Part shown: piece after piece, positions 33,596 through 41,275 of the stretch
How the letters are laid out: every line of letters starts with the position of its first letter
Numbering within the stretch: position 1 is the stretch's first letter
DNA from: Polyangiaceae bacterium
GTDB lineage: Bacteria > Myxococcota_A > Polyangia > Polyangiales > Polyangiaceae
Length of the DNA stretch: 64,000 bases
Direction: 5' to 3'
Assembly (NCBI GenBank): GCA_013361525.1
Contig: JABFXY010000206.1
Span: 1 to 64,000 of the forward strand
The notes under the pieces: generated by a model
The model's input: only the letters and a program-made list of their open reading frames with translations
The model's database searches: none
Told to the model about the DNA's origin: nothing
Program-made: the position numbers and the translations under genes

Positions 33596-33765
33596 CAGCG
33601 ATCCGCTCCGATCCGGATCGATCCGGCTCGACCCGATCCGATAACCGTCAAGCACTTCGTGAGCGATCCCACCCGCAAGATCTGCTTGATCGACATGACC
33701 GAACCGTGAGACTCCTGATGCGGGGTCCCTCGCGCGGCTGTCTCGTCGTCTCGCTCGACTCGCAT
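33595..33765 (-). CDS. 56-residue coupled small protein
   Basis: ATG 33763-33765 overlaps the dUTPase stop (TGATG), and the TGA at 33595-33597 overlaps the next ATG in the same way. The peptide opens MRVERDDETAARGTPHQESH, continues SIKQILRVGSLTKCLTVIG and ends with a Gly/Arg-rich tail encoded by GATCCG repeats. Coupling at both ends supports translation. The function is unknown and the region may also act in cis. Confidence 0.5.
   Translation of the reverse strand: MRVERDDETAARGTPHQESHGSVMSIKQILRVGSLTKCLTVIGSGRAGSIRIGADR
33600..33640. repeat. GATCCG cluster with ten-base phasing
   Basis: GATCCG begins at 33600, 33610, 33620 and 33635, with the palindrome GATCCGGATC at 33610-33619. Further GATCCGGATC copies occur at 33390-33399 and 33418-33427 inside the adjacent HTH gene. 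Ten-base spacing puts the first three sites on one DNA face. Confidence 0.7.
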
Positions 33766-34280
33766 CACGCTGCGCTGCCTCCGGCCTCGGAGGGCACGAG
33801 CCGCAAGTCGCTCGACCCGAATCCCGTCTCGCCTCGCTCGGTGGTCGAGAGGTCATCGACCGCGACCAGCTCACAGCACACGCACGGCACGACCACGAGC
33901 TGCGCGATTCGCTGCCCGACCTCGAGGACGATCGGCGTCGAGCCGAGGTTGTGAAGCGTCGGGCACACCGAGCCTCGGAACCCGGAGTCGACAACGCCGG
34001 TGATGGGACGGACCCCCCAGTGCTGGGCGAGACCTGAGCGCGGGAAGACGAGCCCGACCGTGCCCGGCTGAAGCTCGAACGCGATCCCGCAGTCGATGAC
34101 AATGCGGCGCCCCGGCGCGAGCGTCGTCGAGGTCTCGAGCCAGACGTCGCTCAGCGGGAACCGCCAGCGCCGCATCGCAAGGTCGAGACCGGCGTCTCCC
34201 TGCTTCGCGTGCTTCGGCAGCGGGTAGTCGCCCGGGAGCGTGCGCTTACAGCGGATGGTCTGAGGCAGGACGGCGCTCAC
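33765..34280 (-). CDS. dut: dUTP diphosphatase (dUTPase)
   Basis: A 171-residue trimeric-type dUTPase from GTG 34278-34280 (GTGA overlap). All five family motifs are visible: DAGLDLAMR, FPRSGLAQHWGV, ITGVVDSGFRGSV with its catalytic Asp, QRIAQLVVVP, and the C-terminal TERGETGFGSS. The enzyme converts dUTP to dUMP plus pyrophosphate, keeping uracil out of phage DNA and feeding thymidylate synthesis. It lies in the leftward nucleotide/replication block. Confidence 0.95.
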   Translation of the reverse strand: MSAVLPQTIRCKRTLPGDYPLPKHAKQGDAGLDLAMRRWRFPLSDVWLETSTTLAPGRRIVIDCGIAFELQPGTVGLVFPRSGLAQHWGVRPITGVVDSGFRGSVCPTLHNLGSTPIVLEVGQRIAQLVVVPCVCCELVAVDDLSTTERGETGFGSSDLRLVPSEAGGSAA

Positions 34281-34474
34281 GACTGCTTCGCCGCCTCCAG
34301 CGCCGCGAAGCGCCGGTCGAGCTCGGCGCAGACCGCGTGGTGCCGCTGCCACTCCTCATGCGTGGCTTGACCGGGCTGCATCGGGCTCACACCGTTGTTC
34401 TTCGGTCGCATCGCGAACGCAGCGATCGCGTAGATGAGGGCCGATACGGTCATGTCCTTGAGCTCAGGTTCCAT
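34277..34474 (-). CDS. 65-residue protein upstream of dut
   Basis: Short protein with one hydrophobic helix near the N-terminus (VSALIYAIAAFAM) and a polar helical half (HEEWQRHHAVCAELDRRFAA). The 5' end overlaps the preceding gene by 11 bases. It could be a small membrane-associated peptide. Unknown role. Confidence 0.5.
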   Translation of the reverse strand: MEPELKDMTVSALIYAIAAFAMRPKNNGVSPMQPGQATHEEWQRHHAVCAELDRRFAALEAAKQS

Positions 34475-34973
34475 TGGGTTCCTCCGTCATGTTCTCGGGC
34501 TTAAGGTCGCGGTCGCCGAAGGTCACGGCGACACTCGACCCAGGCACCGGATCGGGTGGTGGGTACTGCTCGCCGATGGGACGCGATCGGTCGATGCGCC
34601 ACGTCTCGCCGGTTGGCTCGTCCACGCTCGGGTCGCGTCCTGCCGCACGCTCGGCCTCGATGGCTTTGGCGAGAACGTCCGCCGGCGGACAAGTCGTCGC
34701 GGTTTCGAGGAACTGGATCGGTGCGGCGCCTTCCCATCGCGGGCCGACGAGGCCCTCGCGCAGCTTCCGGTTCTCCTCGAGCAGCTGGTCGCAACGCTTC
34801 TGCGTCGCCGTCAGCGTCTGGCGCATCGTCCGGCAGTCAGCGATCGCCTGATAGAGCGGCTCATCGCACGAGAGGATCCGCTCGATCTCGATGAAGGCAG
34901 CGGCGACGTCTTTCGCGTCGTTGTCGCGACCCGCGCCCGCAAGGATGGCTTTCGCTTGTTCGTAGGTGCTCAC
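34464..34973 (-). CDS. Unknown 169-residue coiled-coil protein
   Basis: From GTG 34971-34973 (GTGA overlap). The helical N-terminal half includes FIEIERILSCDEPLYQAIAD and TATQKRCDQLLEENRKLREG. The C-terminal half has a Trp/Arg-rich piece (TGETWRIDRSRPIGEQYPPP). No family recognised. Confidence 0.5.
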   Translation of the reverse strand: MSTYEQAKAILAGAGRDNDAKDVAAAFIEIERILSCDEPLYQAIADCRTMRQTLTATQKRCDQLLEENRKLREGLVGPRWEGAAPIQFLETATTCPPADVLAKAIEAERAAGRDPSVDEPTGETWRIDRSRPIGEQYPPPDPVPGSSVAVTFGDRDLKPENMTEEPNGT

Positions 34974-35230
34974 GTGCTCCGTCCCTCCTGCTTCGGCTTT
35001 CGGCGCCTCGCCGCCTTCTGCTCGGCCAATGCGCGCTCTTCGAGCTCGCGCCGGGCCTTGACCGCCTGGCGCATCTCGGACTCCTTGCGCGAGCAGCCGG
35101 CGCACTTGCCGAACTGCTTGTCGGCTTCGGTCTGCGCCTCGCCGCCGCAACCGAGACACCTCCACGGCCGCGCGACTGCCGGCGGCGCCTCACCCTTCAC
35201 CCACCACGGAGCGTCGTCGGCGTGCGTCAT
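34970..35230 (-). CDS. Zinc-ribbon protein downstream of the helicase loader
   Basis: An 86-residue protein. Residues 24-47 carry CLGCGG and CAGCSR, a four-Cys ribbon, followed by a basic helix (KARRELEERALAEQKAARRR). Such proteins often contact DNA or RNA. ATGA coupling to the DnaC-like gene suggests shared expression with replication genes. Confidence 0.6.
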   Translation of the reverse strand: MTHADDAPWWVKGEAPPAVARPWRCLGCGGEAQTEADKQFGKCAGCSRKESEMRQAVKARRELEERALAEQKAARRRKPKQEGRST

Positions 35231-35982
35231 CCGCCCCTCCGTTCGACGACGAGCACCAACGCCCGATCCGGCTCGGTGAGGCGGCCGAAGACGCTGTAGC
35301 TGTACCGTCGCTCGAAGACGTCACGCGGAAGGCCGGTCGTGACGAGCGTCGGCTTGTGCTCGCGATGCCGCTTCGTGATGAGCTGCTCGACAAGCGTTCG
35401 GCTCGCGTCGCCCTCGAGCTCTCCGCCGAGTTCGTCGAGGAGCAGCACCGAGACGCGCCGCGCCCGCTCGAGCAGCGGCGGCTCGTTGCCCAGCTTCGTC
35501 TCGCGAACCGCCTCGGTGATGAGCTCGGCGGCGTCCACCCACAGCCCCGTCGGCGGTCTCGCGACCTCGAGGTGGTCGACGAAGAGTGCCGTCGCGAGGT
35601 TGGTCTTGCCCTGCCTCGCTTGGCCGGTGATCGTCGTCACGATGACGCGAGGCGAGGCCTTCGCACGTGCAACCGCACGAGGGTCGCTTCGCTCGGCGAG
35701 CTCGACCGCGTCGAGCCTGCACCAGCGAAATTCAGGCGGGATCGACTCGAGCGCGCGCGTCCGGCCATCCATGCCGCGCGCACGGGCCGCAACGCGCTTC
35801 GCCTCCTCGACGTCGTCCGGGGGCGGTACCGGCCGCTCCGGAAAGCGCGAGGCGCTCTTCGGAAGCTCGAAGCCGTGCAGCCGGGCCGCGCGCTCGAGCG
35901 TCGCCAGGAGCCCAGGCGGGGGCGCCGGTCGGGGATCCTGCTTCGGTAGCGCCTCGAGGTCGGTGTCCTCGGCGGTCGTCAT
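35227..35982 (-). CDS. DnaC-like helicase loader ATPase
   Basis: A 251-residue AAA+ protein. Walker A is at residues 120-128 (GQARQGKTN, with Ala and Gln in place of the usual Gly and Ser) and Walker B at 179-187 (LLLDELGGE-type). The sensor-like region has KPTLVTTGLPRDVFERRYS and FGRL, matching the DnaC/IstB 'N....e....r..Rl' order. The first 80 residues are Pro-rich and probably bind the initiator or helicase. It follows the initiator-like gene with a four-base overlap, a common initiator-loader pair in phages. Confidence 0.85.
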   Translation of the reverse strand: MTTAEDTDLEALPKQDPRPAPPPGLLATLERAARLHGFELPKSASRFPERPVPPPDDVEEAKRVAARARGMDGRTRALESIPPEFRWCRLDAVELAERSDPRAVARAKASPRVIVTTITGQARQGKTNLATALFVDHLEVARPPTGLWVDAAELITEAVRETKLGNEPPLLERARRVSVLLLDELGGELEGDASRTLVEQLITKRHREHKPTLVTTGLPRDVFERRYSYSVFGRLTEPDRALVLVVERRGG

Positions 35983-37232
35983 CGTGACCCTCCACGCGCA
36001 ACGGATCCCCAGCCGCCGTCGGACCCGAACTCCTCTGGCGACGGCTGCTTTCGCGCTGGCTGCGTGCTCGGCCTGGGGCCGTTGCGCGCGGCCCCGTTGC
36101 GCCGGCGGGTGATGGCGCCGGCAAGCCCCGAACTCACCCGCGCCGCGATCGCGCGGTCGACGAGCGGTCCGCCGCCGCCCTGCGCCGCATCGAGCGCGAG
36201 CTCCTTCGCCGCCCAGCCGACGGCGTCGTCGATATCGGCAGCTGCGACGGCGCCAGCGCCGCCGAGCAAACTCCCTGCCCAGGTCCGGTTCGCAATCGGT
36301 CGGGTCTCCTCGCGCGCAGCAAGCGCTCGGACCATGTGCTCGACCAATCCCGACCCTGCCGCCGCCGTCTCGCTCGCCGGGTTCTCAGGTGGCGGCGGCA
36401 GGGCGGGGGGATCAGAGATCGAGATCTGCTTAGCTTCGCTACGCTCAGCTAAGCTAAGAGTGACCGCGTGTGACTCGGCGTGACCGGCGCCGTCTGTTTC
36501 GGAACTCGCGTCACGTTTCGTGACGCCGATTCCAGAAACCCACCCATTCGCGGACGCGGCGTCCGCCTTTTGGCGCATCTCGGCGATGACCAACTGGGCC
36601 TCAGGTCCGTCCGAGAACCACTCGCGATCTAGTTGGACCGCCGCGAGTCGCTCGTGGATTGAGCCTTCGTCCGCAGCGGTCCCGGGGCACGCGACGACCA
36701 GCTCAAGCCGATCGGAGCGACCGGTGTTCATGCTCCAGAGTCGTTCCCGCAGCGAGACCGTGAAGCCGAACTTCACCTCCCCGCCGACCTTGGGCCGGAC
36801 CGCATACAGCGTTCCGCGCTTCGGCTCTTCAAGCACGGCATCGATCGCCGCGTCCGCCTTGGTGACCGGCGACGTCGCGAGCCGAGTCGCCCGCTCGCGA
36901 GCTCGCTGCTCCTGCTTCCTCGCCTTGTCCGACTGCTTGGCGGTCTGTCCAGGGATGTAGTTGGGGATGATGAACCCACCGTCGATCGCGACGACGCAGC
37001 CATCGGCGAGGAGCCCATCCGGCGCGTGGAGCGCACGCTCTACGACCTCGAGGGGAATGCGCACGAGCCCCGCCAAGCCCCGTACGCCGGCCTTCCCGAC
37101 GAGCAGGACGCCGGCGCGGTCGCACTTCCGCATGAGCTCCCAGAAGAGCGCGCGCGCCTCCCAAGACAGCGCGCAGAACTCTGGCGTGTCTCGGGTGTAG
37201 GCGCGGACGTAGGGCTCGTCTTCCCAGCGCAT
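35979..37232 (-). CDS. Replication initiator-like protein with embedded T5orf172/GIY-YIG-type domain
   Basis: A 417-residue protein. Residues 1-95 look like the winged-helix start of phage initiators (FCALSWEARALFWELMRKCD, VRIPLEVVERALHA, GFIIPNYIPGQTAKQSD). Residues 140-212 are a separate unit with LYAVR, VKFGFT, an Arg-rich loop and EWF, the order of Mug113/T5orf172 domains related to GIY-YIG nucleases. The C-terminal region is Pro/Ala-rich with a helix that may bind the loader. A nuclease-type insertion in an initiator is unusual. Confidence 0.7.
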   Translation of the reverse strand: MRWEDEPYVRAYTRDTPEFCALSWEARALFWELMRKCDRAGVLLVGKAGVRGLAGLVRIPLEVVERALHAPDGLLADGCVVAIDGGFIIPNYIPGQTAKQSDKARKQEQRARERATRLATSPVTKADAAIDAVLEEPKRGTLYAVRPKVGGEVKFGFTVSLRERLWSMNTGRSDRLELVVACPGTAADEGSIHERLAAVQLDREWFSDGPEAQLVIAEMRQKADAASANGWVSGIGVTKRDASSETDGAGHAESHAVTLSLAERSEAKQISISDPPALPPPPENPASETAAAGSGLVEHMVRALAAREETRPIANRTWAGSLLGGAGAVAAADIDDAVGWAAKELALDAAQGGGGPLVDRAIAARVSSGLAGAITRRRNGAARNGPRPSTQPARKQPSPEEFGSDGGWGSVARGGSR

Positions 37233-37245
37233 GCGTGGTTCGTCC

Positions 37246-38238
37246 TCAGCTCGCCTTGTCGAAGGGGAGGGGTTCCTGGTCCGCAGACGGCTCGGCGGGC
37301 GCCGGCGGCGCTCCTGCCTCGAGGGCGGCGTCGAACATGCGCTGCACGACCCACGCTTTCGATCGCTTCGAACTGCGGGCGATCAGCGCCCCTCCGGGCG
37401 TCACCGCGTAGCCGAGCTCGACCATCGTCGCGTAGGCAGCACGGAGCGGCCTCTCGAGGAGCTCGATCGCCTTCGGTCCGTAGAGCCGGTGATCGTTCTT
37501 CTGCCGCCCGCCGATTACCACCGCCTGTACGTCGAAGAGCTCCGGTCGCTGGTCGTAGCCGAGCGCCCTCGTGATCTTCGCGACGAGGCAGGCGCCCTCG
37601 TCCTCACGAGGCAAGCCGAAGCGATGGGCAACCGATCGCATCGATCGCCATCCGTCCCGAGCTCGGCGAGCGAACGCCCCGTCCGGCGTCTCCGTGGCGC
37701 GCCCAGGGGCTGTGGAGTCGACGACGGCCTCGAGGAGCGACTTCGAGCCGGCCATATCGACGGCCTGCTGGGCGAGCCGGTGGGTGGCGTCGAGGCGCTG
37801 CTCGAAACTGTCGACGCGCTCGCGAAGCTCGAGCGCGGCAGCGGCGGCCGCCTGCAGCACTGCCCACGGCTCCGGTCGAATCGATGGAGCGCGCTGGTTG
37901 TCGAGCCAGGCTTCGTAAACTGCGATGATCTCGTCCTGAAGCTTCCCAGCGACGTCGGTCTCCGACCGCATCACGACCTTGAGTGCCTGCGCCCGGGTGA
38001 GGAAGTAGCGACGTCCGGGCCTCCCGCCCGCCGGCGTGGTTTGCCCTGGGACGGTGAGAACCTCGGAAGCATTGAAGATTGATGCGATGAGGTCTCTCAC
38101 CTTGGCCGAGCGCACGTAGCCGAGCTTCCGGCCAAGGACTTCGTCCTCGATCAGGGGCTTGTCCTCGCCGCGCACCACCGCCAGCGGCCACCCGAGGACC
38201 TCATCGACACGTTCGACCCGAACACCTTCATCCGCCAT
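37246..38238 (-). CDS. Antirepressor-like protein (Bro-N/Rha style)
   Basis: A 330-residue protein with AGGAGG seven bases before ATG 38236-38238. Residues 25-115 resemble the DNA-binding N-terminus of phage Bro/antirepressor proteins: LGRKLGYVRSAKVRDLIASI, then RRYFLTRAQALKVVMRSET. The middle is a coiled coil, and the C-terminal half has a conserved-looking FGLPREDEGACLVAKITRAL region. It may regulate replication or the lysis decision. Assignment is moderate. Confidence 0.6.
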   Translation of the reverse strand: MADEGVRVERVDEVLGWPLAVVRGEDKPLIEDEVLGRKLGYVRSAKVRDLIASIFNASEVLTVPGQTTPAGGRPGRRYFLTRAQALKVVMRSETDVAGKLQDEIIAVYEAWLDNQRAPSIRPEPWAVLQAAAAAALELRERVDSFEQRLDATHRLAQQAVDMAGSKSLLEAVVDSTAPGRATETPDGAFARRARDGWRSMRSVAHRFGLPREDEGACLVAKITRALGYDQRPELFDVQAVVIGGRQKNDHRLYGPKAIELLERPLRAAYATMVELGYAVTPGGALIARSSKRSKAWVVQRMFDAALEAGAPPAPAEPSADQEPLPFDKAS

Positions 38239-38753
38239 CACGCACCTCCTGCGCGCTTCGTGCGCGCTCTCACTCTCGTCGTCGTCGCCCTTGGCGCGCG
38301 CGCGCCGGACCTGGGCCGCTCCCATCCGGGGATCACGTGCGCGACGCCTTTGGCCGCCGCCTTGAACCAACCCGCCCCGATGACCACGACCTTCTCGGTC
38401 GGGAAGTACCGAGCCATTCGGGCGAGGCGCGTCTTGCTCGGCTGGTCCATCCAGCCTTTGACCTCGTGCCATTCGATATGGCCGTCTGGGTAGGTGACCT
38501 TGAAGTCGGGGGTGTAAGTCCGATTGCCGCGCGAGATCTTCTCGAAGACGAAGGTGTGCGCCTCGTACTCCCAGCGGACGATCCCGTTCTGCCGCTTCAG
38601 CAGGTTCAGGTACCGGGCGTAGTTCGCCTCCCACGCCGAGCGGAAGTAGACGTTCTCGAGATCGGCTCGCCGTCCCCCATTCGACACGCCACGCGCTCTC
38701 GGGTTGCGCGTCGGCGCCGGCATCGCTGCCGCTCGCAATGCGGCCTTCGGCAT
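38238..38753 (-). CDS. PDDEXK-type nuclease, DUF1064-like
   Basis: A 171-residue protein from ATG 38751-38753 (TGATG overlap). The catalytic pattern is visible: Glu42 in YFRSAWEANYARY, Asp83 in YTPDF and the ExK at residues 97-99 (WHEVKG). Phage proteins with this pattern act as endonucleases, with structural links to Holliday-junction resolvases and recombination nucleases. It is basic at both ends. It lies directly downstream of the adenine methyltransferase gene. Confidence 0.75.
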   Translation of the reverse strand: MPKAALRAAAMPAPTRNPRARGVSNGGRRADLENVYFRSAWEANYARYLNLLKRQNGIVRWEYEAHTFVFEKISRGNRTYTPDFKVTYPDGHIEWHEVKGWMDQPSKTRLARMARYFPTEKVVVIGAGWFKAAAKGVAHVIPGWERPRSGARAPRATTTRVRARTKRAGGA

Positions 38754-39355
38754 CAGCACGGGCCACCGTCCTTCGCCGGAATCACCGTCCAGCGCCCGCG
38801 CTGCCCAGGTCCCCAGACGAACCACGCGACGTCGTACTTGTCCGTCCCATTGGTGTCGGTGCGGAACTTCGGCCGCTGCGCCAAGATGTGCGCATCGCTC
38901 GGATACTCGACATGGAACGAGGCGCGCGATTGCGAGGCCATAAACCCGAGCCGGAGGAGAAGTGCCGCCGGTCGCATGAACTCGTCCGCCCACTCCGCAG
39001 CGCGGAGCGCGAACTCGAGCGCGAGCTCGAACGGTGGATTGCCGATCATCACATCGGCCTCCATCCACCTCACGAGAAGCGCGTCCGCCTGCTGAACCTG
39101 GTGACCCTTGGAGAACGCGATTGCAGCGCGGTCTGCGTCGAACTCGTAGCCGACACCGCCGCGCGCGCCGAGACGGATTGCCGCGTCGAGGATCGCGCCC
39201 TTGCCCGCGGACGGATCGAGCACACGACGACCGGTGAGGCGAAGATCGGCGGCCTCGACGAGCGAACCAACGCACCACGCCGGTGTTTCATAGAAGTCGT
39301 CCTCGACGCGCCCATCGAACGTCGGCTCGAGCTGGAAGAGAGCGGCCTGGCTCAT
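38753..39355 (-). CDS. N6-adenine DNA methyltransferase
   Basis: A 200-residue protein. Motif I is LDPSAGKG (residues 46-53), and motif IV, NPPF (106-109), is the amino-adenine catalytic loop. The SAM pocket order (motif I before IV) fits the gamma/Dam-like phage class. It may protect phage DNA from host restriction or mark it for replication timing. ATGA overlap upstream and TGATG downstream tie it to the nuclease gene. Confidence 0.85.
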   Translation of the reverse strand: MSQAALFQLEPTFDGRVEDDFYETPAWCVGSLVEAADLRLTGRRVLDPSAGKGAILDAAIRLGARGGVGYEFDADRAAIAFSKGHQVQQADALLVRWMEADVMIGNPPFELALEFALRAAEWADEFMRPAALLLRLGFMASQSRASFHVEYPSDAHILAQRPKFRTDTNGTDKYDVAWFVWGPGQRGRWTVIPAKDGGPC

Positions 39356-39576
39356 CGCGAATCGACCCCCAACGGCTTCTCGAGACCACCGAACGGCTCC
39401 GTTGGCCCCGGTGGAGGCAGTGGCACGGACTCGCTCGGTGCGAACAACGTGAACCATTCACAAGAACACCGCTCGTGCAGGCAGAAGCGCCGTTCGCCTC
39501 CACTTTCGCCCGGCGCCGCGTGGTCTCCGGGTGAATGCCCGCAGGTGCAGGTCGCAATGGTTCCACGTGACACCAT
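39352..39576 (-). CDS. Small Cys/His-rich protein
   Basis: A 74-residue protein with TCTCGHSPGDHAAPGE and CLHERCSCEWF, eight Cys/His positions in 40 residues, suggesting two zinc sites. The C-terminus is Pro-rich. TAATG overlap upstream. Role unknown; adjacency to the methyltransferase is the only context. Confidence 0.55.
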   Translation of the reverse strand: MVSRGTIATCTCGHSPGDHAAPGESGGERRFCLHERCSCEWFTLFAPSESVPLPPPGPTEPFGGLEKPLGVDSR

Positions 39577-39848
39577 TACGCAGCCTCCAACTTCCGCCGC
39601 AGCTTCACCAACGCGCCACGCTCGATCTGCGAGACGCGTGAGTTGTCGATGCCCAGCGCGAACGCGACGTTCGTTTGCGTGCGGGCGAGCCCCCAGCTCT
39701 TACCCTGGTCGCCCGCGGCGAGCAGGTCGTCGACGACGTATTGGCAGAGGGAGCCGTCCTGCCGAAGACGATTCGGGCAGCCAGCCTTTGGGCAGCCCCT
39801 GTCGATCCAGCGCATCCGCTCGCAGAACCATCGCTCGGGAGGGTTCAT
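39576..39848 (-). CDS. Sigma-70 region 4-like small regulator
   Basis: A 90-residue protein from ATG 39846-39848. Residues 58-88 (QTNVAFALGIDNSRVSQIER, then GALVKLRRKLE) match the sigma-70 region 4 helix-turn-helix, including the QIE..AL.KLR signature. The N-terminus has Cys residues (RGCPKAGCP) that could form a zinc site. A full sigma factor is not present, so this may be an anti-sigma-like or promoter-targeting factor for late genes. Confidence 0.7.
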   Translation of the reverse strand: MNPPERWFCERMRWIDRGCPKAGCPNRLRQDGSLCQYVVDDLLAAGDQGKSWGLARTQTNVAFALGIDNSRVSQIERGALVKLRRKLEAA

Positions 39849-40081
39849 CGCCGATTGCCCCCTTCCGGCTTCGCGAACGCCCAGCGGATGAACCGACGGA
39901 CTCGGGCCCACCAGGAGAGCTCGATGCGCTGAAGCTCACGCGCACGCTCGCGTGGCGGCGGAACCACCATCGCGAACTCCGACCGCGGCCAGACGCCGCT
40001 CTGGGTGAGCGCAGCGCGGTCCAATGCGCCTCGCTCCGACGGGGACGCGGCGCGGTAGAGGGGGTGGTCCGTGAGCTTCAC
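39845..40081 (-). CDS. Small basic 78-residue protein
   Basis: Polar N-terminus (KLTDHPLYRAASPSERGALD), then an amphipathic helix with LSWWARVRRFIRWAFAK near the end that could sit at a membrane surface. Both ends overlap neighbours by four bases. Unknown role; proximity to lysis genes is noted. Confidence 0.45.
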   Translation of the reverse strand: MKLTDHPLYRAASPSERGALDRAALTQSGVWPRSEFAMVVPPPRERARELQRIELSWWARVRRFIRWAFAKPEGGNRR

Positions 40082-40425
40082 GAACCCCTCCTCGGCGCCT
40101 TCGGCACCTCAATCACCTTCGCCTGCGTGACCCTCGGCTCGGTTCCCGTCGGGCACAGCGGCCACACCGCACGGCGGACCCATTCCGTCGCCATCTTGTG
40201 CGCGCCCTCGTCGACCGTGAGCGTCAGCCCCTCGCCACTTGCCCACGCGAGCACGGAAGAACCGAGCCTGCCGTCTCGGTCTTTCTCGCCCTGGAGTCGC
40301 ATCTGGCAGAACGCGGCGGCGCGCTCGAGCTCCGCGAGGTTGCGAATGCCCCAAGGCAGCATGTGGATGCGGAGCTCGTCGACGAGCCAGCTGTCGCCGA
40401 ACTCGCGGAGGTAGATCGGCTTCAC
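40078..40425 (-). CDS. Unknown 115-residue protein near lysis genes
   Basis: From GTG 40423-40425 (GTGA overlap). It starts KPIYLREFGDSWLVDELRIH and continues with a helical AAAFCQMRLQGEKDRDGRLG and a beta-like section. It could be an endolysin partner, but no motif supports that. Confidence 0.45.
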   Translation of the reverse strand: MKPIYLREFGDSWLVDELRIHMLPWGIRNLAELERAAAFCQMRLQGEKDRDGRLGSSVLAWASGEGLTLTVDEGAHKMATEWVRRAVWPLCPTGTEPRVTQAKVIEVPKAPRRGS

Positions 40426-40997
40426 GAGTCGGCCGCTCCCTTCTCCGTCGCCGGCGGCTCCCACCCGCGCAGCCGTTGCCAGAGTCGGTAGCGAGCAACC
40501 CAAGACCCGTCCCGATCGATGCACGACCCCGAGAGTCCAGAGAGCCGTCGCTCTGGACGCTGGTGCTTGCATCGCGCGAGCGACGACCTCGCGACCCGGA
40601 GCGTCTGCCAGGCCGCGAGAGAGCGATCCTGGAAGAGCCGTCGGATGGTGATGTGTTGTCCGTGCTCGTCGACGCCAAAGGCGTGCGCCTGCCAGACCGA
40701 AGCCGCGGCGCCGCTATCGCACCGCGTTCTGTACCCGCCGCGCCGCCAGCACGACGGCTTCGCCGGGGCCATGCCCTCATCGGCGTCGCGGGCGAGCCCG
40801 GACTCGCCGATCGCGATGGCGGCGAGCAGCGAGGCGCACCCACGATCAGCGCCGCAGCGAAGCTCGATCGCGGCCGCGATCTTCGTGTATCGGCCGACCG
40901 CATGGTCCCGCGACGGATCGGCCCACGGCGCGCTCTCGTGCCGTTCGGGCGGAGCGAAGGCGAGGAACGCGGCGAGGACCCATTCGGCCGTCGTCAC
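40422..40997 (-). CDS. Lytic transglycosylase-like endolysin
   Basis: A 191-residue protein from GTG 40995-40997. Residues 4-16 form a short hydrophobic N-terminal segment (EWVLAAFLAFAPP), perhaps an uncleaved signal or SAR-like anchor. The catalytic Glu-Ser pair of soluble lytic transglycosylases is at 65-66 (IAIGESGLAR), and several Cys follow. It would cleave the glycan strands of peptidoglycan. The holin-like and membrane genes upstream complete a lysis group. Confidence 0.7.
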   Translation of the reverse strand: MTTAEWVLAAFLAFAPPERHESAPWADPSRDHAVGRYTKIAAAIELRCGADRGCASLLAAIAIGESGLARDADEGMAPAKPSCWRRGGYRTRCDSGAAASVWQAHAFGVDEHGQHITIRRLFQDRSLAAWQTLRVARSSLARCKHQRPERRLSGLSGSCIDRDGSWVARYRLWQRLRGWEPPATEKGAADS

Positions 40998-41275
40998 CGG
41001 ACACCTCGCTTGCCGTGCTCGTGAAGCTCCGCAGGCAGCCGACGCGCGGCCTTGAGCAACACGGCGCAGGCCTCGCAACCCTTGTCGGCGCCGAGCATCG
41101 CCACGCCAGCCTCGGCAGCGTTGAGCCGCCCGCACGCGACGTGCTCGAAGGCCTTCATCGAGTAGCCGACGAGCGCCTTGCGTGACGGACGCGAGATGGT
41201 CGCGAGCCGGCGTGTCCAGAAGACGAGGACCAGTCCGGCGACGACGACGGCCGCGATTGCGAGGCGATCGCTCAC
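40994..41275 (-). CDS. Membrane-anchored lysis-cassette protein
   Basis: A 93-residue protein from GTG 41273-41275. One N-terminal membrane segment (AIAAVVVAGLVLVFW) precedes a basic loop and a soluble part with GCEACAVLLKAARRLP. The shape fits an inner-membrane spanin or antiholin, between the holin-like and endolysin genes. A periplasmic spanin coiled coil is not evident. Confidence 0.5.
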   Translation of the reverse strand: MSDRLAIAAVVVAGLVLVFWTRRLATISRPSRKALVGYSMKAFEHVACGRLNAAEAGVAMLGADKGCEACAVLLKAARRLPAELHEHGKRGVR

